DNA from: Chrysochromulina tobinii
Lineage: Eukaryota > Haptophyta > Prymnesiales > Chrysochromulinaceae
Reading direction: 5' to 3'
Assembly (NCBI GenBank): GCA_001275005.1
Contig: JWZX01002050.1
Coordinates: 1 to 12,815, forward strand
Length of the DNA stretch: 12,815 nucleotides
Numbering within the stretch: position 1 is the stretch's first letter; every line of letters begins with the position of its first letter. Shown piece by piece: positions 7,054 to 12,815 of this stretch. The notes beneath the pieces were generated by a model that searched no databases, was not told the origin of the DNA, and worked only from the letters and a program-made list of their open reading frames with translations. A program made the position numbers and the translations under genes.

Positions 7054-7643
7054 ACCATTAACCCACCATGTACCCGTGGCACTCCATTCCGGGCAAGAGC
7101 AAGGCATCCGTTGAGTCGTTTCATAGAATTTTCCAGCCATTAAACTTTTAAAGGTAGTCGCGCGAGTGTAACCCGGTACGCGGTGTAGTGAACGGTGTAG
7201 TCCGGTGGCGTTGCTCCGGTCCGCTTCGGACGCGGCCCCACCGCCATCGTTTTCAGCCGAGAGCCGAGCGCGGCGGTTCACGACGCGCGACTAACACTAA
7301 CCCGGCGCCCAGGGGTACTTAAAAAACCCAACGGTACTAACTCTAACACCTACGTTACGCGGCGCCTGGGGGCCCGGCGTGAGAGACCTACCTCGAGCAG
7401 CCTTCACAGTATACGGAGACAGCTTCTTCCTTATTCTCGCCTAGCTGCTGCGGCTTCCCACCCTGGCCACTCCACGGGCCAATCATTAGGACAACAGAAA
7501 CGTCAGAATCAGATCCGTCATGGATTCATCAAGCCGCTCAATCTTATCGCCGCGCATCAAGCCGCTCAATCTTATCGCCGCGGCCTCGCGACCGCCTGCG
7601 TGCCTCATCGCTCCCCGCTTGCCATCTCCGTGATTCAGACCAC
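7054..7643. other. Convergent intergenic region (590 bp)
   Basis: This holds the 3' ends of the BT1 gene (plus) and the CS-domain gene (minus). An AT-rich patch near 7125-7155 may serve transcript termination. An imperfect direct repeat pairs 7290-7315 with 7336-7372: both parts start ACTAAC and end with CGGCGCC followed by a G-rich run. A perfect 28-bp tandem duplication lies at 7527-7582. No gene is seen. Confidence 0.4.
7527..7582. repeat. Perfect 28-bp tandem duplication
   Basis: Units 7527-7554 and 7555-7582 are identical over all 28 bases; each starts CATCAAGCCG and ends TCGCCGCG. The perfect identity suggests a recent duplication. It lies 62 bp beyond the CS-domain gene stop codon, so it is probably in that gene's 3' UTR. 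Confidence 0.9.
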
Positions 7644-8603
7644 TCACGAGCCCCACTGCTTGAGACCAATCCCCTCAATGCTCTCCGCCATCGCTTGGAT
7701 CTCCTTCGCCTTCTTTCCCTCAGCGTTTTCGATCAGATGGGCCCATTGCTGCTCAGCTGTCACCTTCTCGAGCGTGGCCACCAGCTTGCGCTTCGCGCCC
7801 GCGCCCTCGAAACTCCATGAGCAGCTGTTCGTGCGCACCGGATAGAGCAGGGCCGCATCGAGCACGGGCTGCAGCGGGTGACCCTTCACTGTGACCTTCA
7901 GGTGCGTGCTGCCAAAAACGACGGTCACGTCACTCTTCTGCGCATCCGCCGGCACTGGTACACTGACGATCACCGATCCCTCGTCGTCTTGCTCCCACTT
8001 GTACGGGTTCGCACGTGCCGCCGCCTCATCAAAGGGGATCTTGGCAGGCGGCGGCGGCGGCATCGTCGGCGTCGGCACTGTTTGCGAGCTCATTGTGCCA
8101 TCTTTTGACCACGTGACCGCCGCGGCGGCGGGCATGGCGCTGGGCGCAGCGGCGGCGGCCTTAATCGCCTCCGCCGCATCTGCCGCTGCGATGTCGGCGG
8201 CTGTGTAAGGCGTGAGGCTGGGTCCTCCCCTGACGCCCATACCGCCTTGCGCAACCACTGGAACGTGACTTCCAGGCTTCTTAGGCACCGCAGCAGCCTT
8301 TGCAGGGTCCTTGAGGATCATGATCGCCTCCTTCGTCTTCTCATAGGCGACATACCACAGCCTCAAATCGCTGTTGGCGGCCTTCTCAAGCTCGGTCTCG
8401 GCCTCCTCCAGCATCTTGATCGCCTGCTTGCGGTACTCTTTTGCCGAGACCGAGTCGAAGGCCTCGGCCTCTTCCTTCAGAAACCGCAGGCCCGCGTCGA
8501 TGCCTTTCGCCAGGTCTCGCCAGAACTTGTCCGTTTTCATCTCAGCGGACTGGCCTTCGAGCGCCTCTTTGATGTCGTCGGGCAGCGCGTACGCGAAAGG
8601 CAT
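7644..8603 (-). CDS. NudC-like CS-domain protein with an N-terminal helical region
   Basis: CS domains are p23/Hsp20-fold modules; NudC-type members act as Hsp90 or Hsp40 co-chaperones and help dynein-linked processes. In this 319-residue protein, residues 10-100 are charged and predicted mostly helical (KFWRDLAKGIDAGLRFLKEE and onward), perhaps a dimerising or helical-bundle domain. Residues 133-187 are an Ala-rich then Pro-rich linker containing MPPPPPAK. Residues 200-291 are the CS domain: YKWEQ at the start, strands VIVSVPVP and HLKVTVKG, then LLYPVRTNSCSWSFEG, the equivalent of the LYNEVKVEESSW region of NudC, and LVATLEK before W287. A helical tail follows. It starts at ATG 8603-8601 with MPFAYALPDD. 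It converges with BT1 and diverges from the kinase across the telomere-type repeat. The N-terminal region is not one I can name. Confidence 0.8.
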   Translation of the reverse strand: MPFAYALPDDIKEALEGQSAEMKTDKFWRDLAKGIDAGLRFLKEEAEAFDSVSAKEYRKQAIKMLEEAETELEKAANSDLRLWYVAYEKTKEAIMILKDPAKAAAVPKKPGSHVPVVAQGGMGVRGGPSLTPYTAADIAAADAAEAIKAAAAAPSAMPAAAAVTWSKDGTMSSQTVPTPTMPPPPPAKIPFDEAAARANPYKWEQDDEGSVIVSVPVPADAQKSDVTVVFGSTHLKVTVKGHPLQPVLDAALLYPVRTNSCSWSFEGAGAKRKLVATLEKVTAEQQWAHLIENAEGKKAKEIQAMAESIEGIGLKQWGS

Positions 8604-9234
8604 GGCGGCCGTTGTGTTGAGTCTGGAAGATCATCTATGTGGAAAACAGGTTGGTTTTATTTGAGCTATTCGTGGGTTAATCTCCCATTCGAACAAGCTC
8701 GGTTACATTATCATAGTAATTGATTATTTAACTGTGGTATTGCTGTGACCAACCTACTCGTTGAGTGAGTAGAGTGCTATTTCGGGTTAGGGTTAGGGTT
8801 AGGGTTAGGGTTAGGGTTAGGGTTAGGGTTAGGGTTAGGGTTAGGGTTAGGGTTAGGGTTACGAGAAGTGTGTTAATGAACGAAACACGTCACTCCCGAG
8901 CAGAGAAGAGTAAAACTCAAGCAAAACTTCGCACTGATACTCATCCGAATTGAGAATCTTACTTTTATTTCACTAGATAGGAGAAGTGCTTCAACTCTAA
9001 AAATAATTATTCTTAATGAGACATGTGCTCGCTTTTTAATTAAAAAAGTGCCTCGGGCTATGGTTGAAACCGGCCACGAGTTTCACAATCGTCGAGAACG
9101 TCCGATGGAACATGTACTTGTACAATCAGGAGCCGGTCCAATGACTGCTCTTCATTCAAGTTTCCGGTTGTGAATACCAGGTAGATTTCGCAATCACATC
9201 CTTCGCTCCACAACTTTTTGAACCCCGAAAGGGG
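8604..9234. promoter_or_regulatory. Divergent intergenic region between CS-domain gene and kinase gene (631 bp)
   Basis: This must hold both promoters. It is strikingly AT-richer than the genes, especially 8640-8740 and 8950-9055 (TTTTTAATTAAAAAA near 9034-9048). A block of 13 GGGTTA units splits it at 8784-8861. An ACATGT word sits at 9110-9115, 120 bp before the kinase ATG. No tRNA or extra gene was recognised. Confidence 0.5.
8784..8861 (+). repeat. Interstitial telomeric repeat, (GGGTTA)13
   Basis: There are exactly 13 perfect copies of GGGTTA (equivalent to TTAGGG), 78 bp with no mismatch. It is flanked by unique sequence with genes on both sides, so it is not a chromosome end. The G-rich strand runs in the plus direction. 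Possible origins are repair-linked insertion of telomere sequence, an old fusion point, or a functional GGGTTA-binding array in the divergent promoter. Confidence 0.97.
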
Positions 9235-10860
9235 ATGGCGGCCGCCCTTCTCTCGCGGCTGGCGGCGGCTTCGCCCGTCAAATGGGGCAGCGGCGGCGCG
9301 GGCGGCTCGGGTGGCAGGACTCGCACACTTGCTCCGCAAGCGGCCAACATCTCTCCGGTGGAGAACTTCATGGATGTTCTCGAGGCGGCCGAGGCGCGCG
9401 ACGCAGAAACGGTTAAGTCGCTCAAGATGGACGTGAGCTTCATGACACCGCAGCAGCCAAAGACGACCTCTCGCCTCCCGAGCATACATAACTCACCCGA
9501 GCTGACGCCGCCCGGCGCGCCCAAGAGCGTGCGCACCGTCGAGCGCACCGTTGAGCAGGCGCGTGAGTTCCTCAACTCGTGCAAGAAGAGCACGATGGCC
9601 GCCGCGCTCTTCGCTTCGGCTGAGATTGCAAAGGGCGCGGCGGCGGCCGCCGAGGCGACCAAGAAGGCAATCGAGGCCGCGGTGAACGCAGCCACCAAGC
9701 CCGCTGCCGCTGCCTCTGCCGCTCCTGCTGCCGAGAAGGCTACGGCCAAGAAGGCGGCGGGCGCCAAGAAGGCCAAGGGAGGGGAGAAAAAGGCCAAGGC
9801 GGCCAAGGGAAAAGCAGCGAAGCAGCAGAAGCCAGCGGCGGCAGCGCAACTTTCTCCGCGCGCGAAGGCGGCGGCCGAGACGGCTGCCAAGCTAGCGGCG
9901 GCAGCGGCTAAGGGAGGCGGCAAGCCCGCCACCGGGCGCGCTGGCGCGGCGGACCCGCTCGCGCGGCACGGGTACGCGACGCAGGGACCGATCGCGGCGG
10001 GCGCATTCTCGACCATCGTGCGCGCCATCGCTATCGACGGTGGCCTCGAGGTCGCTGTCAAGTCGTTTGACAACAAGAAGTGCGCGGCTGACTACCAGCA
10101 CTTGTACTTGCGCGAGGGAGAGCTGGCGGCGCTGAGGACCGTTAAGAAGAAAGGCAACAACAAGTACATTGCGAACCTGCTCGAGGAGCACGTGGGGCCG
10201 ATGCACACATATGCAATCCTCGAGTACTGCTCGGGCGGCTCGCTGCAGCGCCACCTGCAGAAGCTCACCAGCAAGCCACGCGACAAAGCGGGCAACTACG
10301 CGGCGATCCCAGAGGTCGATTGCGCTTACATGGGCGCGCAGATCAACGCGGCGCTGTTGCACCTGCACTCGCTCGACGTGGCGCACCGCGATCTGAAGCC
10401 GGGCAATATCCTATTTGCGGGCGACCGATGGCTCAAGGTGTGCGACTTCGGCTTCGCCAAGCGGTGCAAGGGGCAACGCTTGCACACGCTCTGCGGAACG
10501 CCCATCTACATGGCGCCGGAGCTCACGATGGACCAGTCGAAAAAGGGCTACAAGGGGCACCCTGTGGACATGTGGGCCTTCGGTGCGGTGCTGTACGAGA
10601 TGCTGCACAACAAGGTCGCCTTCAACGGCGTGTCGGAGCAACAGCTCCACCAGCGCATTCGCTCGGGCGCGCACGCCGCGCTGCGTAAGGACCTCTCACC
10701 CAAATGCGAGAAGCTGCTGAAGCGAATGATGTGCATCGACCCTGACAAGCGCGTCTCGTCGCGGGAGGCGAGCGATTTGGGCTGGTTCACGCCGCTCATG
10801 TGCACCGCTCGCACGGCGCGCCAGCCGGTGCCGGCAGCAGTCGACGACTATAACGCGTGA
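9235..10860 (+). CDS. Ser/Thr protein kinase with a long Ala/Lys-rich (H1-like) N-terminal region
   Basis: This 541-residue protein has a complete kinase domain at about 247-523. The Gly-rich loop is GPIAAGAFSTIV (251-262), the ATP lysine is K276 in VAVKSF, and the helix-C glutamate lies in REGELAAL. The hinge is EYCSGGS. HRDLKPGN begins at H384 (catalytic D386), DFG is at 404-406, and the activation loop CGTPIYMAPE ends at 427-429. DMWAFG follows. All catalytic residues are present, so it should be active. The GTPIYMAPE segment resembles CAMK/ULK-type kinases, but I cannot assign a subfamily. Residues 121-235 are an Ala/Lys-rich segment with AAKK, AKK and KGK repeats, like a histone H1 tail. 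Residues 76-100 are Ser/Pro-rich. The ATG at 9235 (GGGGATGG) opens the frame; Met46 at 9370 is an alternative start. The basic tract hints at nuclear or nucleic-acid association, by composition only. Confidence 0.92.
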   Translation: MAAALLSRLAAASPVKWGSGGAGGSGGRTRTLAPQAANISPVENFMDVLEAAEARDAETVKSLKMDVSFMTPQQPKTTSRLPSIHNSPELTPPGAPKSVRTVERTVEQAREFLNSCKKSTMAAALFASAEIAKGAAAAAEATKKAIEAAVNAATKPAAAASAAPAAEKATAKKAAGAKKAKGGEKKAKAAKGKAAKQQKPAAAAQLSPRAKAAAETAAKLAAAAAKGGGKPATGRAGAADPLARHGYATQGPIAAGAFSTIVRAIAIDGGLEVAVKSFDNKKCAADYQHLYLREGELAALRTVKKKGNNKYIANLLEEHVGPMHTYAILEYCSGGSLQRHLQKLTSKPRDKAGNYAAIPEVDCAYMGAQINAALLHLHSLDVAHRDLKPGNILFAGDRWLKVCDFGFAKRCKGQRLHTLCGTPIYMAPELTMDQSKKGYKGHPVDMWAFGAVLYEMLHNKVAFNGVSEQQLHQRIRSGAHAALRKDLSPKCEKLLKRMMCIDPDKRVSSREASDLGWFTPLMCTARTARQPVPAAVDDYNA

Positions 10861-10945
10861 GGGAGGGCATTCGCGCGGGCAATGGAGTGCTCCGCGCGGT
10901 GGGGTCAACACGAGCGGCCGTGGACTAGGCGGCAGCTAAGCAGCG

Positions 10946-10974
10946 CCCCTGGGCTACCCCTGGGCTACCCCTGG
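10946..10974. repeat. 11-bp tandem repeat, about 2.6 copies
   Basis: The unit CCCCTGGGCTA occurs at 10946-10956 and 10957-10967, followed by CCCCTGG. It lies about 85 bp after the kinase stop codon, probably in the 3' UTR. Confidence 0.85.
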
Positions 10975-11072
10975 TGCGCCGTGTGCTGTGGGTTCGTGGC
11001 GCAGATGATGATCCAACGGATGATGATCAGGAGACGATGATCAGGTGGGGCGTGCAGGGTGGACACACGGTC

Positions 11073-11140
11073 AACGCACGAGGCCGCTTGGCGTGCATGC
11101 GAATGTAACGCACGAGGCCGCGTGGCGTGCATGCGAATGT
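11073..11140. repeat. 34-bp tandem duplication, one mismatch
   Basis: Units 11073-11106 and 11107-11140 match at 33 of 34 positions; they differ at 11088 (T) versus 11122 (G). Each begins AACGCACGAGG and ends GCATGCGAATGT. A shorter related word (GTCAACGCACG) recurs near 11845. Function unknown. Confidence 0.9.
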
Positions 11141-11141
11141 G

Positions 11142-11153
11142 CATACATGTATG
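11142..11153. repeat. 12-bp perfect palindrome with TACATGTA core
   Basis: The sequence is CATACATGTATG, directly after the 34-bp tandem duplication. It is one of three palindromes in the window that share this core. Confidence 0.5.
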
Positions 11154-12006
11154 GCGGCTGACGCTGATGATTGCCGATTCAATCCGGAGCTGGTGGAGAG
11201 CAGCCAGCGCGGGCCGAGATTAAGCGGCGCCGCGCGCGAGAGTGCGCCTCCTCTCTCGTGGCGGCTGAGATTGAGCGACCACCGAGAGCGAAGTGTCAGC
11301 ATGGCGTGTGAACCCTTGTCTTCTTTGACGTGATGGCTCGGAATGGATCCGTTGCCTAACGTTGATCAGAGGAGAGCGAGAGAGCCCTTGTGCACGGATG
11401 TGCACACCATGCGTTTATTCTGAGGTCGACTGCATGTGTACCGTGGTTGCTGGGGCGGAGGGTTCCCCCCCGCCCCTCGCTGTGGCCTGTGCGCTGTGGG
11501 CATGGCTCATGTGGGACCCTGTGTGCGACGTCCACCGAGACGTGTCGATCGTCACGCCGGTGCGACTTACCGGTCTTAACCGATTAAGGATCGATACGAA
11601 TGTCGAATACGAGGAGCGTATACCTATACGATTGCGGATTGGTATAGAGCCAACAGCAACACGGAGGGAGTCCGGAGACCGGACTGGCGTGTCTGACCCG
11701 TGCGAGACTCAGTTTCCAGAGTACGAGACTGTGAGAGCTGCTAGACGCGATATACCGTACTAATACCGTACCGGTCGACACGAATCCGTCGATAGAGGCG
11801 ATAGTTCATAGTAAGACCGGCCCCGCGCGGCCGGGTCCGATCGGTCAACGCACGGCGTGACACGCGTGACGGTCGCCAAGCGAAACCGATTCTTGGACTC
11901 CAGGGCCAAACTTGGCAAACACTCGATACGGCAGCCAACATTCGTCACTCCGAATCCAACATATGCCTGTGCCTGCGGACAACGGCGGCGCCTTAGCCCT
12001 TACGGT

Positions 12007-12534
12007 TCATGAGAGACTGCTAACAGCATTGACCACCGCACCTCGGAATTCAGCGTAGTCAATAAAGCCGTCGCCATCGCCGTCTGCTGCAGTCACCAGC
12101 TTAGCAACGTCCTCGCTGGCCTCGTTGGGACCCCAGCCACGCGTGACCCAATGGAGCAGCTCGTCGCCACTGATGCGGCCATCTCCATCGATGTCGATAG
12201 AGCCAAAGGCTTTCTGAATCGACTTCTCCTGATCGTCGTCGGGATCACCGCCCGCGAATGCTCCGGACTCAAAACCTCCTATGCTCTGCCACATTGCTTT
12301 TGTCAGGAAGGCCTCGACGTTGTCTTCTTCGTCGCTCATGTGCACCGCAAGACAACGAGCAGGGAGAGCCCCATGTTGGCGCATTGAGTCTTGGGAGCCG
12401 CGTGCAACATATCCGGCTCGGACCACCAAGCCATCGGCCAGCGTGAGCAACGCTATCTGGAGTGCCACATATAACGACGATCTGCTGCCGTGCGCACGCG
12501 AGTCCCGGGAACGTCTGACGTGGTTGGAAAGCAT
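12007..12534 (-). CDS. Two-EF-hand calcium-binding protein with an N-terminal hydrophobic leader
   Basis: The 175-residue protein binds calcium through two canonical loops. Loop 1 covers 114-125 (D114, D116, D118, S122, E125). Loop 2 covers 151-162 (D151, D153, D155, D159, E162). The spacing of 37 residues is usual for a paired EF-hand domain. An acidic segment (DPDDDQEKS) precedes the pair. Residues 21-40 are hydrophobic and follow a basic Arg/Ser-rich stretch of 20 residues; residues 41-65 contain several R and no E. This may be a signal plus transit leader ending near M66, giving a mature protein of about 110 residues. The basic stretch before the hydrophobic core is longer than usual for a signal peptide. 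A membrane anchor, or a true start at M51 or M66, is possible. The EF-hand assignment is firm; localisation is not. Confidence 0.85.
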   Translation of the reverse strand: MLSNHVRRSRDSRAHGSRSSLYVALQIALLTLADGLVVRAGYVARGSQDSMRQHGALPARCLAVHMSDEEDNVEAFLTKAMWQSIGGFESGAFAGGDPDDDQEKSIQKAFGSIDIDGDGRISGDELLHWVTRGWGPNEASEDVAKLVTAADGDGDGFIDYAEFRGAVVNAVSSLS

Positions 12535-12633
12535 TGGATGCGGTCGGCAGTGTCTCAGAATTTCCCTCTCGAGGGTTTCCAGACGACAAGGTCAAGTTAA
12601 ACGGAGATTTGCAAAAGTGTTGTGTTTAAAGGC

Positions 12634-12656
12634 GCCCTGAGAGATTCAGGGTTTTT
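12634..12656 (+). terminator. Small hairpin followed by T6
   Basis: CCCTGA (12634-12639), a 5-nt loop, TCAGGG (12645-12650), then six T. It has the shape of a bacterial terminator or an RNA polymerase III stop. In this eukaryotic setting I found no RNA gene upstream of it, so this may be coincidence. Confidence 0.2.
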
Positions 12657-12676
12657 TGGTAGATTTTCCCATGGGG

Positions 12677-12690
12677 AAGTACATGTACTT
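12677..12690. repeat. 14-bp perfect palindrome with TACATGTA core
   Basis: The sequence is AAGTACATGTACTT, about 145 bp upstream of the EF-hand start codon. It shares its core with 5123-5136 and 11142-11153. Confidence 0.55.
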
Positions 12691-12815
12691 TGCCGTTCAG
12701 CCCGTGCTGTCGTCCTGCGGCCATGCCGAGCGGCTTTGGCACGACGGCGCCCGCCTCCTGGTTCCAGGTCAACTGCCCATCGTGAACTGCCGCGCTGCAG
12801 GTGCGGTTGGCGGAG

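Larger units (their letters stand above)
10861..12006. other. Convergent intergenic region (1146 bp)
   Basis: No gene is supported. The longest plus frame (11362-11763) has a non-protein-like composition. The left half carries tandem repeats: 11-bp units at 10946-10974, GATGATGATC words near 11003-11030, and 34-bp units at 11073-11140. The right half (11540-11830) is rich in short inverted words such as CTTAA/TTAAG (11575-11588), CTATAC/GTATAG (11624-11647) and ATACCGTAC repeats (11752-11772). It contains the 3' ends of the kinase and EF-hand genes. Confidence 0.4.
12535..12815. other. Right-edge region: upstream of the EF-hand gene, with reading frames open into the window edge
   Basis: The EF-hand gene's promoter should lie here on the minus strand. 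Two frames run off the edge. On plus, ATG at 12671 (MGKYMYFAVQPVLSSC...) is open for 48 codons. On minus, a frame entering at 12814 stays open to its stop at 12269, and its first 50 or so residues look protein-like. Both have about 73% GC at third positions over the shared stretch, so codon bias does not separate them. One may be a real partial exon; a minus-strand exon could end at a GTACAT donor near 12687. Confidence 0.25.

Noticed and set aside
7527-7582. CRISPR-like array
   Set aside because: Two directly abutting copies with no spacers, in a eukaryotic context.
8670-8720. tRNA-like TTCGAA word
   Set aside because: The flanking bases do not pair as a T-arm and no anticodon arm fits; no tRNA or rRNA was found in the window.
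8784-8861. Chromosome end
   Set aside because: Unique sequence and complete genes lie on both sides, so the array is interstitial unless the assembly is wrong.
8765-8953. Open frame encoding Arg-Val repeats
   Set aside because: It is only the translation of the GGGTTA array.
9156-10076. 306-codon open frame on the minus strand, Ala-rich
   Set aside because: It lies antisense to the kinase gene. GC-rich codons on the other strand create Ala-rich shadow frames, and it has no recognisable domain.
11362-11763. 133-codon plus frame in the convergent intergenic region
   Set aside because: Mixed low-quality composition, no motif, and repeat-rich DNA; nothing supports translation.

Overview
The window reads as nuclear DNA of a photosynthetic eukaryote with a plastid of secondary origin, most like a GC-rich unicellular alga. 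A haptophyte is my best guess and a stramenopile such as a pelagophyte is possible; neither is proven. Reasons: eukaryote-only families (DcpS, a NudC-type CS domain, an EF-hand protein, a Ser/Thr kinase, a BT1 transporter), GT-AG introns, a perfect TTAGGG-type repeat, no ribosome binding sites or operon structure, strong GC3 bias in the genes, and one or two small proteins with signal-peptide-plus-transit-like leaders.

Layout, left to right. (1) 1-1002, minus strand: an unrecognised Pro/Ser-rich gene leaving through the left edge. It has an open exon at 779-63, an upstream intron at 1002-797 and a second intron starting at 62. The first 55 nt of the two introns are about 80% identical, which suggests introner-type (mobile intron) origin. 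(2) 1003-1122: a roughly 120-bp divergent promoter. (3) 1123-2190, plus: scavenger decapping enzyme DcpS with an unusual N-terminal hydrophobic anchor. (4) 2274-3986, plus: a 4-coumarate-CoA-ligase-like acyl-CoA synthetase with a mitochondrial-type presequence, only 83 bp after DcpS. (5) 4199-4513, plus: a small single-span protein, probably plastid targeted. (6) 4514-5385: non-coding, with palindromes and GGTACC repeats. (7) 5386-7053, plus: a folate/biopterin (BT1) transporter. (8) 7054-7643: non-coding, with a perfect 28-bp tandem duplication. (9) 7644-8603, minus: a NudC-like CS-domain protein. (10) 8604-9234: an AT-rich divergent intergenic region with 13 perfect GGGTTA units. (11) 9235-10860, plus: a Ser/Thr kinase with a histone-H1-like Ala/Lys linker. 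(12) 10861-12006: non-coding, with several tandem repeats. (13) 12007-12534, minus: a leader-bearing protein with two EF-hands. (14) 12535-12815: its upstream region, with a hairpin plus T-run and reading frames open into the right edge.

The genes do not form one pathway. They are ordinary housekeeping, signalling and transport genes in a compact eukaryotic arrangement, and most lack introns. The best leads for something undescribed are the repeated intron starts in the left-hand gene, the membrane-anchored DcpS with a possible 51-nt in-frame intron, the interstitial telomere block between divergent genes, and a recurring TACATGTA palindrome in three non-coding regions.
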